Assembly: GCF_051020955.1 (NCBI RefSeq)
Contig: NW_027476274.1
Coordinates: 62,001 to 126,000, forward strand
DNA: 64,000 nucleotides
Direction of reading: 5' to 3'
Source of the DNA: Megalopta genalis
Lineage: Eukaryota > Arthropoda > Insecta > Hymenoptera > Halictidae
Part shown: one piece after another, positions 36,721 through 49,480 of the stretch
How positions within the stretch are numbered: position 1 is the first letter of the stretch
Layout: every line of letters starts with the position of its first letter
Notes under the pieces: generated by a model
Databases searched by the model: none
What the model was told of the DNA's origin: nothing
What the model saw: only the letters and a program-made list of their open reading frames with translations
Program-made: the position numbers and the translations under genes

Positions 36721-39700
36721 ATGTGATATAGCTTCAAATGCAGGCGAACAAACGAGTTAGCTTCAAATCCATGCGAACACATGATTTAGCTTCAAATCAA
36801 TGCGATGTAGAAGGATTAGCTTTAAATCCATGCGAAGCAAATGATTGAGCTTCAAACACTTGGGATACCTGTCATATAGCTTCAAATGCAGACGAAACTA
36901 ACGAGTTAGCTTCAAATCCATGCGAATTATTAAGGCTTTGCTTCAAATCTATGCGAAACATATGATTTAGCTTCAAATCAATTCGAAGTAGAAGGTTTAG
37001 CTTCAAATCAAGCTACACAAATGATTAAGCATCAGATACTTGCGATATAAGTGATACAGTTTCAAATGCAGACGAAATAAACGAGTTAGCTTCCAATCCA
37101 AGCGAATCACATGATTTAGCTTCAAATCAATGCTATGTAGAAGGTTTAGCATCAAATCCCTGCGACACAAATGATTTAGCTTCAGATACTTGCGATACAA
37201 GTGATTCAGCTTCAAATGCAGACGGAAACAAACGAGTTAGCTTCATATCCAAGCGAAACATATGATTTAGCTTTAAATCAATACGATGTAGTTCGTTTAG
37301 CTTCAAATCCATGCGTAACAAATGATTTAGATTCAAACACTTGGGATGAAAGTGATATAGTTTCAAATGCAGGCGAAACAAACGAGTTAGCTTCAAATCC
37401 AAACGAATCACATGATTTAGCTTCAAATCAATGCGATGTAGAAGGTTTAGCTTCAAATACATGCGAAACATATGATTTAACATGAGATAGTTGCGATATA
37501 AGTGATATAGTTTCAAATGCAGGGGAAACAGACGAGTTTGCTTCAAATCCAAGCGCATCACACGATTTAGCTTCAAATCAATGCGATTTAAAAGGTTTAA
37601 CTTCAAATCCAGGCGAAACAAATAATTTACTTTCAAACGCCTGGGATATAAGTGATATAACTTCAAATGCAGACGAAACAGACGAGTTAGCTTCATATCC
37701 AAGCGAAACACATGATTTAGCTTCAAATCAATGCGATGTAGAAGGTTTAGCTTCAAATCCATGCGAAACAAATGATTTAGCTTCAAACGCTTCCGATATA
37801 AGTGATATAGCAACAAATGCAGGCGAAACGAACGAGTTAGCTTCAAATCCATGCGAAACACATGATTTAGCTGCAAATCAATGCGATGTAGAAGGTTTAG
37901 CTTCCATTCCATGCGAAACAAATGATTTACCTACAAACACTTGGGATATAAGTGATATAGCAGGAAATGCAGACGAATCAAACGGGGGAAGCTCCAAAAT
38001 CCATGCGATACATATCATTTAACTTCAAATCGATACGAAGTAGAAGGCTTAGCTTCAAATCCATGCGAAACAAATGATTTAGGTTCAGATACTTCCGATA
38101 CATTGATATTGCTTCAAATGCAGGCGAAACTAACGAGTTAGCTTCAAATCCATGCGAAACACATGATTTAGCTTCAAACACTTGGGATATAAGTGATATA
38201 GCTTTAAATGCAGACGAAATAAACGAGTTAGCTTCAAATCCATGCGAAACACATGATTTAGCTGCAAATCAATGCGATGTAGAATGTTTAGCTTCAAATC
38301 CATGCGATACAATTGATTTAGCATCAGATACATGCGATATAAATGATATAGATTCAAATGCAGGAGAAACAAACGAGTTAGCTTCAAATTCATGCAAAAC
38401 ACATGATTAAGCTTTAATTCAATGCTATGTAGAAGATTTAGCTTCAATCCAAGCTACACAAATGATTAAGCATCAGATACTTGCGATATAAGTGATACAG
38501 TTTCAAATGCAGACGAAATAAACGAGTTAGCATCAAATCCATGCAAAACACATGATTTCGCTTCAATTCAAAGCGATGTAGAAGGCTTAGCTTCAAATCC
38601 ATGCGTAACAAATGATTTAGCTTCAAACACTTGGGATGTAAGTGATATAGTTTCAAATGCAGGCGAAACAAACGAGTTAGCTTCAAATCCAACGAATCAC
38701 ATGATTAGCATCAAATCAATTCGATGTAGAAGGTTTAGCTTCAAATCCATGCGAAACAAATGATTTAGCTTCAGATACTTGCGATATAAGTGATATTGCT
38801 TCAAATGCAGACGAATCAAACGAGTTAGCTTCAAAATCCATGCGATATACATGACTTGTCTTCAAATCAATGCGAAGTAGAAGTCTTAGCATCAAATCCA
38901 TGCGAAACAATTGATTTAGGTTCAGATACTTGCGATATCAGTGATATAGCTTCAAATGCAGACGGAAACAAACGAGGTTAGCTTCATATCCAAGCGAAAC
39001 ACATGATTTAGCTTTAAATTAATACGATGTAGAAGATTTAGATTCAAATCCATGCGAAACAAATGATTTAGCTTCAAACGCTTCCGATATAAGTGATATA
39101 GCAACAAATGCAGGCGAAACGAACGAGTTAGCTTCAAATCCAAACGAATCACATGATTTAGCTTCATTCAATGCGATGTAGAAGGTTTAGCTTCAATCCA
39201 TGCGAAACGAATGATTTAGGTTCAGATACTTCCGATACATTGATATTGCTTCAAATGCAGGCGAAACTAACGAGTTAGCTTCAAATCCATGCGAAACACA
39301 TGATTTAGCTTCAAACACTTGGGATATAAGTGATATAGCTTTAAATGCAGACGAAGTAAACGAGTTAGCTTCAAATCCATGCGAAACACATGATTTAGCT
39401 GCAAATCAATGCGATGTAGAATGTTAGCTTCAAATCCATGCGATACAATTGATTTAGCATCAGATACATGCGATATAAGTGATATAGATTCAAATGCAGG
39501 AGAAACAAACGAGTTAGCTTCAAATTCATGCCAACACATGATTAAGCTTCAATTCAATGCTATGTAGAAGATTTTGCTTCAAATCCAAGCTACACAAATG
39601 ATTAAGCATCAGATACTTGCGGTATAATTGATATAGCTTCAAATGCAGGCGAAACAAACGAGTTAGCTTGAAATCCAAACGAATCACATGATTTAGCTTC

Positions 39701-41580
39701 AAATCAATGCGATGTAGAAGGATTAGCTTCAAATCCAAGCGAAGCAAATGATTGAGCTTCAAACACTTGGGTTATATGTGATATAGCTTCAAATGCAGGC
39801 GACACAAACGAGTTAGCATCAAATCCATGCAAAACACATGATTTAGCTTCAAATCAATGCGATGTAGAAGGTTTAGCTTCAAATCCAAGCGAAACAAATG
39901 ATTTAGCTTCAAATCAATGCGATGTAAAAGGTTTAGCTTCAAATCCAAGCGAAACACCTGATTTAGCATCAGATACTTGCGATATAACTGAAATAGCTTC
40001 AAATGCAGGGGAAACAAACGAGTTAGCATCAAATCCATGCAAACTACATGATTTAGCTTCAAATCAAAGCGATGAAGAAGGTATAGCTTCAAATCCCAGC
40101 GAAACACATGATTAAGTTTCAAATCAATGCGATGTAGAAGGTTTAGCTTCAAATCCAAGCGAAACACATGATTCAGCATTAGATACTTGCGATATAACTG
40201 AAATAGCATCAAATGCAGGCGATACAAACGAGTTATCTTCAAATCCAAACGAATCACATGATTTAGCTTCAAATCAATGCGATGTAGAAGGTTTTGCTTC
40301 AAATCCATGAGACACAAATGATTTAGATTCTGATACTTGCGATATAAGTGATACAGCTTCAAATGCAGACGAAACAAACGAGTTAGCTTCAAATCCATGC
40401 GAAACACATGATTTAGCAATAAATCAATGCAATGTAGAAGGTTTAGCTTCAAATACATGAGAAACCAATGATTTAGCTTCAGATACTTGCGATATATGTG
40501 GCATAGCTGCAAATACTGATGAAACAAACCAGTTAGCTTCAATTCCATGCGAAACACATGATTTAGCAACAAATCAATGCGAAGTATATGGTTTAGCTTC
40601 AAATCCATGCGAAACACATGAATTAGCTTCAAACCCATGCGAAGCACATGATTTAGCTTCAAATCAATGCGATGTAGAAGGTTTTGCTTCAAATCCATGA
40701 GACACAAATGATTTAGATTCAGATACTTCCGATATAAGTGATACAGCTTCAAATGCAGACGAAACAAACGAGTTAGCTTCCAATCCAAGCGAATCACATG
40801 ATTTAGCTTCAAAACAATGCGATGTAGAAAGTTCAGCTTCAAATCCATGCGACACAAATGATTTAGATTCAGATACTTGCGATATAAGTGATATTGCTTC
40901 AAATGCAGACGAATCAAACGAGTTAACTTCAAAATCCATGCGATATACATGACTTAGCTTCAAATCAATGCGAAGTAGAAGTCTTAGCATCAAATCCATA
41001 CGAAACAAATGATTTAGGTTCAGATACTTGCGATATGAGTGATATAGCTTCAAATGCATGGGAAACAAACGAGTTAGCACCAAATCCATGCGAAACAAAT
41101 GATTTAGCTTCTAACCAAAGCGAAGTAGAAGTCTTAGCTTCAAAACCATGCGAAACATATGATTTATCTTCAAACACTTGGGATTTAAGTGATATATATT
41201 CAAATGCAGACGAAACAAACGAGTTAGCTTGAAATCCAAACGAATCACATGATTTAGCTTCAAATCAATGCGATGTAGAAAGTTTAGCTTCAAATCCATG
41301 CGAAAAAAATGATTTAGCTTCAGATACTAGCGATATAAGTCATATAGCTTCAAATGCAGACGAAACTAACGAGTTAGCTTCAAATCCATGCGAAACACAT
41401 GATTAAGCTTCAAATCAATGCTATGTAGAAGGTTTAGCATCAAATCCCTGCGACACAAATGATTTAGCTTCAGATACTTGCGATATAACTGATATAGCTT
41501 CAAATGCAGACGGAAACAAACGAGTTAGCTTCATATCCAAGCGAAACATATGATTTAGCTTTAAATCAATACGATGTAGT
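36721..41580. repeat. Array segment with clustered single-base losses
   Basis: Still 30-bp units, but many short homopolymers are one base short: ACACGTGGATATATG near 36711, GCGAACAAACG near 36748, GCGAACACATG near 36774, GATTAGCATC near 38704, TTCATTCAATGCG near 39163, TTCAATCCATGCG near 39193 and GCCAACACATG near 39529. Open frames in both directions are correspondingly short until about 39.8 kb. 37900-38300 and 39180-39480 share a block reading GATACTTCCGATACATTG. Confidence 0.85.
39772..40950 (-). other. - strand open frame, 392 codons
   Basis: Second longest single frame in the window. It holds about 39 decapeptides (HVFRMDLKLT, RLFRLHLKLY, HLYRKYLNLN, LLHRIDLKLN and similar), strongly basic and leucine-rich. 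It is not part of any recent near-identical duplicate, so its openness is not copied from another block. No known domain and no gene signals are seen. Confidence 0.14.
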
Positions 41581-43326
41581 TCGTTTAGCTTCAAATCCAA
41601 GCGCCAAGCGAAGCAAATGTTTGAGCTTCAAACACGTGGGATACATGTGATATAGCTTCAAATGCAGGCGAAACAAACGAGTTAGCTTCAAATCCAAACG
41701 AATCACATGATTTAGCTTCAAATCAATGCGATGTAGAAGGTTTAGATTCAAATCCATGGGAAACAAATGATTTAGCTTCAACCACTTGGGATATAAGTGA
41801 TATAGCTTCAAATGCAGACGAAGCAAACGAGTTAGCTTCAAATCCATGCGAAACACATGATTTAGCTGCAAATCAATGCGATGTAGAAGGATTAGCTTCA
41901 AATCCATGCGAAACAAATGATATAGCTTTAGATACTTGCGATATAATTGATACAGCCTCAAATGCAGACGAAATAAACTAGCTTCCAATCCAAGCGAAAC
42001 ACATGATTTGGCTTCAAATCAATGCGATGTAGAAGGTTTAGCTTCAAATTCATGCGATACAAATGATTTAGCATCAGATACTTGCGATATAACTGATATA
42101 GCTTCAAATGCAGGGGAAACAAACGAGTTAGCATAAAATCCATGCAAAACACATGATTTAGCTTCAAATCAAAACGATGTAGAAGGTATAGCTTCAAATC
42201 CAAGCGAAACACATGATTTAGCTCAAATCAATGCGATGTAGAAGGGTTTAGATTCAAATCCATGCGAAACAAATGATTTAGCTTCAAACGCTTGGAATAT
42301 ATGTGATATAGCTTCAAATGCAGACGAAACAACCGAGTTAGCTGCAAATCCATGCGAATCACGTGATTTAGCTGCAAATCAATGGGATGTAGAAGGTTTA
42401 GCTTGAAATCCATGCGAAACAAATGATTTATCTTCAGATTCATGGGATTTAAGTGATATATCTTCAAATGCAGACGAAACAATCGAGTTAGCTTCAAATC
42501 CATGCGAAACCCATGATTCAGCTGCAAATCAATGGCGATGTAGAAGGTTCAGCTTCAAATCCATGCGAAACAAATGATTTAGCTTCAAATCAATTCGAAG
42601 TAGTAAGATTAGCTTCAAATCCATGCGATACAATTGATTTAGCATCAGATACTTGCGATATAAGTGATATAGCTTCAAATGCAGGGGAAACAAACGAGTT
42701 AGCTTCAAATCCTTGCGAAACACATGATTTAGCTTCAAATCAATGCTATGTAGAAGGTTTAGCTTCATATCCATGAGACACAAATGATTTAGCTTCAGAT
42801 ACTAGCGATATAAGTGGTATAGCTTTAAATGCAGACGAAACAACCGGGTTAGCTTCAAATTCAAGCGAATCACATGATTTAGCTTCAAAGCAATGCGATG
42901 TATGAAGGTTTAGCTTCAAATCCATGCGAAACAAATGATTTAACTTCAAACAATTGGGATTTAAGTGATATATCTTCAAATGCAGACGAAACAAACGAGT
43001 TAGCTTCCAATCCAAGCGAATCACGTGATTTAGCTGCAAATCAATGGGATGTAGAAGGTTTAGCTTGAAATCCATGCGAAACAAATGATTTATCTTCAGA
43101 TTCATGGGATTTAAGTGATATATCTTCAAATGCAGACGAAACAATCGAGTTAGCTTCAAATCCATGCGAAACCCATGATTCAGCTGCAAATCAATGTTAT
43201 GTAGATGGTGTAGGTTCAAATCCATGAGACACAAATGATTTAGCTTCAACCACTTGGATATAAGTGATATAGCTTCAAATGCAGACGAAGCAAACGAGTT
43301 AGCTTCAAATCCATGCGAAACACATG
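41581..43326. repeat. Array segment with a partial third copy of duplication IV
   Basis: 41866-42220 matches the start of duplication IV (43327 and 45010), but with a deletion in the E unit (GAAATAAACTAGC near 41972). A small local duplication, CCAAGCGCCAAGCG, lies near 41597. 42260-42530 and 43060-43200 are near-copies of each other (LSSDSWDLSD-type units). Confidence 0.85.
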
Positions 43327-44313
43327 ATTTAGCTGCAAATCAATGCGATGTAGAAGGATTAGCTTCAAATCCATGCGAAACAAATGATATAGCTTTAGAT
43401 ACTTGCGATATAATTGATACAGCCTCAAATGCAGACGAAATAAACGAGTTAGCTTCCAATCAAAGCGAAACACATGATTTGGCTTCAAATCAATGCGATG
43501 TAGAAGGTTTAGCTTCAAATTCATGCGATACATATGATTTAGCATCAGATACTTGCGATATAACTGATATAGCTTCAAATGCAGGGGAAACAAACGAGTT
43601 AGCATAAAATCCATGCAAAACACATGATTTAGCTTCAAATCAAAGCGATGTAGAAGGTATAGCTTCAAATCCAAGCGAAACACATGATTTAGCTTCAAAT
43701 CAATGCGATGTAGAAGGTTTAGATTCAAATCCATGCGAAACAAATGATTTAGTTTCAAACACTTGTGACATAAGTGATATAGCTGCAAATGCAGACGAAT
43801 CAAACGGGATAGCTTCAAAATCCATGCGATACATATCATTTAGCTTCACATCGATACGATGTAGAAGGTTTCGATTCAAATCCATGCGAAACAAATGATT
43901 TAGCTTCAGATACTTGCGATATAAGTGATATAGCTTCAATTGTAGAGGAAACAAACGAGTTAGCTTCAAATTCATGCAAAACACATGATTTAGCTTCAAA
44001 TCAATGCGATGTAGAAGGATTAGCTACAAATCCAAGCGAACCAAATGATTGAGCTTCAAACACTTGGGATATATGTGATATAGCTTCAAATGCAGAAGAA
44101 ACAAACGAGTTAGCTTCAAATCCATGCGAAACACATGATTTAGCTGCAAATCAATGCTGTGTAGACTGTTTAGGTTCAAGTCCATGAGACACAAATGATT
44201 TATCTTCAGATACTTGCGATATACGTGATACAGCTTCAAATGCAGACGAAATATACAAGTTAGCTTCCAATCCAAGCGAATCACATGATTTAGCTTCAAA
44301 TCAATGCGATGTA
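43327..44313. repeat. Duplication IV, copy 1
   Basis: Nearly identical to 45010-45996 at an offset of 1683 bp. By eye the differences are few, for example TGTGACATAAG versus TGTGATATAAG near 43766 and TTTATCTTCAG versus TTTAGCTTCAG near 44199. Identity ends where copy 1 reads GAAGGATTAGC and copy 2 GAAGGAATAGC. Confidence 0.92.
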
Positions 44314-45009
44314 GAAGGATTAGCTTCAAATCCAAGCGAAGCAAATGATTGAGCTTCAAACACGTGGGATATATGTGATATAGCTTCAAATGCAGGCGAA
44401 ACAAACGAGTTAGCTTCCAATCCAAGCGAATCACATGATTTAGCATTAAAACAATGCGATGTAGAAGGTTTAGCCTGAAATCCATGCGAAACAAATGATT
44501 TAGCATCAGATACTTGCGATATAAGTGGTATAGCTTCAAATGCAGGAAAAACATACGAGTTAGCTACAAATCCATGCAAAACACATGATTAAGCTTCAAA
44601 TCAATGCTATGTAGAAGGTTTAGCTTCAAATCCATGCGACACAAATGATTTTGCTTCAGATACTTGCGATATAAGTGATATAGCTTCAAGTGCAGGGAAA
44701 ACATACGAGTTAGCTTCAAATCCATGCAAAACACATGATTTAGCTTCAAGTCAATGCAATGTAGAAGGTTTAGCTTCTAATTCATGCGAAACAAGTGATT
44801 TAGCATACGATACTTGCGATATAAGTGATATAGCTTCGAATGCAGACGAATCAAACGAGTTAGCTTCAAAATCCATGCGATACACATCATTTAGCTTCAA
44901 ATCGATGCGAATTATTAAGACGTAGCTTCAAATCTATGCGAAAAACATGATTTAGCTGCAAATCAATGCGATGTAGAAGGTTCAGCGTCAAATCCATGCG
45001 AAACAAATG
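44314..45009. repeat. Spacer between copies of duplication IV
   Basis: Ordinary 30-bp units plus one unusual junction at 44907-44936, where a unit is broken as GCGAATTATTAAGACGTAGC. A closely similar broken unit is at 36920-36950. No gene is seen. Confidence 0.82.
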
Positions 45010-45996
45010 ATTTAGCTGCAAATCAATGCGATGTAGAAGGATTAGCTTCAAATCCATGCGAAACAAATGATATAGCTTTAGATACTTGCGATATAATTGA
45101 TACAGCCTCAAATGCAGACGAAATAAACGAGTTAGCTTCCAATCAAAGCGAAACACATGATTTGGCTTCAAATCAATGCGATGTAGAAGGTTTAGCTTCA
45201 AATTCATGCGATACATATGATTTAGCATCAGATACTTGCGATATAACTGATATAGCTTCAAATGCAGGGGAAACAAACGAGTTAGCATAAAATCCATGCA
45301 AAACACATGATTTAGCTTCAAATCAAAGCGATGTAGAAGGTATAGCTTCAAATCCAAGCGAAACACATGATTTAGCTTCAAATCAATGCGATGTAGAAGG
45401 TTTAGATTCAAATCCATGCGAAACAAATGATTTAGTTTCAAACACTTGTGATATAAGTGATATAGCTGCAAATGCAGACGAATCAAACGGGATAGCTTCA
45501 AAATCCATGCGATACATATCATTTAGCTTCACATCGATACGATGTAGAAGGTTTCGATTCAAATCCATGCGAAACAAATGATTTAGCTTCAGATACTTGC
45601 GATATAAGTGATATAGCTTCAATTGTAGAGGAAACAAACGAGTTAGCTTCAAATTCATGCAAAACACATGATTTAGCTTCAAATCAATGCGATGTAGAAG
45701 GATTAGCTACAAATCCAAGCGAACCAAATGATTGAGCTTCAAACACTTGGGATATATGTGATATAGCTTCAAATGCAGAAGAAACAAACGAGTTAGCTTC
45801 AAATCCATGCGAAACACATGATTTAGCTGCAAATCAATGCTGTGTAGACTGTTTAGGTTCAAGTCCATGAGACACAAATGATTTAGCTTCAGATACTTGC
45901 GATATACGTGATACAGCTTCAAATGCAGACGAAATATACAAGTTAGCTTCCAATCCAAGCGAATCACATGATTTAGCTTCAAATCAATGCGATGTA
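45010..45996. repeat. Duplication IV, copy 2
   Basis: Near-identical repeat of 43327-44313. Unlike most offsets in this window, 1683 is a multiple of three. Confidence 0.92.
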
Positions 45997-47212
45997 GAAG
46001 GAATAGCTTCAAATCCAAGCGACGCAAATGATTTAGCTTCAAACACATAGGATATAAGTGATATAGCTTCAAATGTAGGGGAAACAGACGAGATAGCTTC
46101 ATATCCAAGCAAAACACATTACTAAGGTTCAAATCAATGCGATGTAGAAGGTAAAGCTTCAAATCCATGCGAAACAAATGATTTAGCTTCAAACGCTTGG
46201 GATATAAGTGATATAGCTTCAAATCCATGCGAAACAAATGATTTAGCTTCAAACGCTTGGAATATATGTGATATAGCTTTAAATGCAGACGAAACAACCG
46301 AGTTAGCTGCAAATCCATGCGAAACAAATGATTTAGCTTTATATACTTGCGATATAAGTGATACAGCTTCAAATGCAGACGAAACAAACGAGTTAGCTTC
46401 CAATCCATGCGAATCACATGATTTAGCTTCAAATCAATGCGATGTAGAAAGTTTAGCTCAAATCCATGCGAAAAAAATGATTTAGCTTCAGATACTAGCG
46501 ATATAAGTGATATAGCTTTAAATGCAGACGAAACTACCGAGTTAGCTTCTAATCCATGCGAAACACATGATTAAGCTTCAAATCAATGCTATGTAGAAAA
46601 ATTAGCTGCAAATTCTTGCGACACAAATGATTTAGCTTCAGATACTTGCGATACAAGTGAGATAGCTTCAAATGCAGACGGAAACAAACGAGTTTGCTTC
46701 ATATCCAAGCAAAACACATTGTTAAGCTTCAAACCAATGCTATATAGAAGGTTTAACTTCAAATCCATGCGAAACAAATGATTTAGCTTTAGATACTTGC
46801 GATATAAGTGATATATGCTTCAAGTGCAGGGGAAACAAACGAGTTACCTTTAATTCCAAGCAAAACAAATTATAAAGCTTCAAATCAATGCTATGTAGAA
46901 GGTTTAACTTCAAATCCAGGCGACACAAATGATTTAGCTTTAGATACTTGCGATATAAGTGATATAGCTTCAATTGTAGAGGAAACAAACGAAGTTAGCT
47001 TCAAATTCATGCAAAACACATGATTTAGCTTCCAATCAATGCGATGTAGAAGGATTAGCTTCAAATCCAAGCGAACCAAATGATTGAGCTTCAAACACTT
47101 GGGATATATGTGATATAGCTTCAAATGCAGGCGAAACAAACGAGTTAGCTTCAAATCCATGCGAAACACATGATTTAGCTGCAAATCAATGCTTTGTAGG
47201 CTGTTTAGGTTC
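45997..47212. repeat. Array segment including a distant copy of the 34.5-kb block
   Basis: 46027-46387 repeats 34500-34860 (offset 11527 bp), including the rare ACACATTACTAAGG and GAAGGTAAAGC pieces. The rest is made of LALDTCDISD-type units and EETNE units (TTGTAGAGGAAAC). Confidence 0.85.
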
Positions 47213-49480
47213 AAATCCATGCGAAACAAATGATTTAGCTTCAAACACTTGTGATATAAGTGATATAGCTGCAAATGCAGACGATTCAAACGGGGTAGCT
47301 TCAAAAGCCATGCGTTACATATCATTTTGCTTTAAATCAATACGATGTAGAAGGATTAGCTTCAAATCCATGCGAAACAAATGATTTATCTTCAGATTCT
47401 TGGGATTTAAGTGATATACCTTCAAATGCAGACGGAAACAAACGAGTTAGCTACAAATCCATGCAAGACACATTATTAAGCTTCAAATCAATGATATGTG
47501 GAAGGTTTAGCTTCAAATCGATGCGACACAAATGATTTAGCATCAGATTGATCCGATATAAGTGATATGGCTACAAATGTACGGGGAAACAAACGAGTTA
47601 GCTTCATATCCAAGCAAAACACATTGTTAAGCTTCAAACCAATGCTATATAGAAGGTTTAGCTTCAAATCCATGCAAAACAAATGATTTAGCTATAGATA
47701 CTTGCGATATAAGTGATATATGCTTCAAACGCAGAGGAATCAAACGGGTTAGCTTCAAATTCATGCAAAACACATGACTTAGCTTCAAATCAATGCGATG
47801 TAGAAGGATTAGCTTCAAATCCAAGCGAACCAAATGATTGACCTTCAAACACGTGGGATATATGTGATATAGCTTCAAATGCAGGCGAAACAAACGAGTT
47901 AGCTTTAATTCCAAGCAGAACACATTATTAAGCATCAAATCAATGCTATGTAGAAGGTTTAACTTCAAATCCAGGCGACACAAATGATTTAGCTTTAGAT
48001 ACTTGCGATATAAGTGATACAGATTCAAATGCAGACGAAACAAACGAGTTAGCTTCCAATCCAAGCGCTACACATGATTTAGCATTAAATCAATGCGATG
48101 TAGAAGATTCAGCTTGAAATCCATGCGAAACAAATGATTTATCTTCAAACAATTGGGATTTAAGTGATATATCTTCAAATGCAGACGAAACAAACGAGTT
48201 AGCTTCAAATCCAAGCGAATCACATGATTTAGCTGCAAATCAATGGGATGTAGAAGGTTTAGCTTGAAATCCATGCGAAACAAATGATTTATCTTCAGAT
48301 TCTTGGGATTTAAGTGATATACCTTCAAATGCAGACGAAACAAACGAGTTAGCTTCAAATCCAAGCGAATCACATGATTTGGCTTCAAAGCAATGCGATG
48401 TATGAAGGTTTAGCTTCAAATCCATGCGAAACAAATGATTTACTTTCAAACGCTTGGGATATAAGTGATATAGCGGCAAATCCATGCGAAACAAATGTTT
48501 AGCTTCAAACGCTTGGAATGTATGTGATATAGCTTCAAATGCAGACGAAACATACGAGTTAGCTACCAATCCAAGCGAAACACATGATTTAGCATTAAAA
48601 CAATGCGATGTAGAAGGTTTAGCTTGAAATCAATGCGAAACAAATGATTTATCTTCAAACACTTGGGATTTAAGTGATATATCTTCAAATGCAGACGAAA
48701 CAAACGAGTTAGCTTCAATTCCATGCGAAACCCATGATTCAGCTGCAAATCAATGCTATGTAGATGGTGTAGGTTCAAATCCATGCGAAACAAATGATTT
48801 AGCTTTAGATACTTGCGATATAAGTGATATATGCTTCAAGTGCAGGGGAAACAAACGAGTTAGCTTCCAATCCAAGCGAATCACATGATTTAGCTTCAAA
48901 TCAATGCGATGTAGAAGGATTAGCTTCAAATCCGAGCGAAGCAAATGATTGAGCTTCAAACACGTGGGATATATGTGATATAGCTTCAAATGCAGGCGAA
49001 ACAAACGAGTTAGCTTCAAATCCTAGAGAATCTCATGATTTAGCTTCAAATCAATGCGATGTACAAGGATTAGCTTCAAATCCAAGCGAAGCAAATGATT
49101 TAGCTTCAAACACTTGGGATATAAGTGATATAGCTTCAAATGCAGACGAAGCAAACGAGTTAGCTTCCAATCCAAGCGCAACACATGATTTAGCATTAAA
49201 TCAATGCGATGTAGAAGGTTTAGCTTGAAATCCATGCGGAACAAATGATTTATCTTCAAACCATTGGGATTTAAGTGATATATCTTCAAATGCAGACGAA
49301 ACAAACGAGTTAGCTTCCAATCCATGCGAATCACATGATTTAGCTTCAAATCAATGCGATGTAGAAAGTTTAGCTTCAAATCCATGCGAAAAAAATGATT
49401 TAGCTTCAGATACTAGCGATATAAGTGATATAGCTTTAAATGCAGACGAAACTAACGAGTTAGCTTCTAATCCATGCGAA
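47213..49480. repeat. Duplication V, copy 1
   Basis: Near-identical to 52500-54767 at 5287 bp. One internal stretch differs: 47384-47440 reads LSSDSWDLSD IPSNADG, while 52671-52727 reads LASNTWDISD IVSNADG. Identity is high on both sides, which suggests a conversion patch. Confidence 0.92.
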
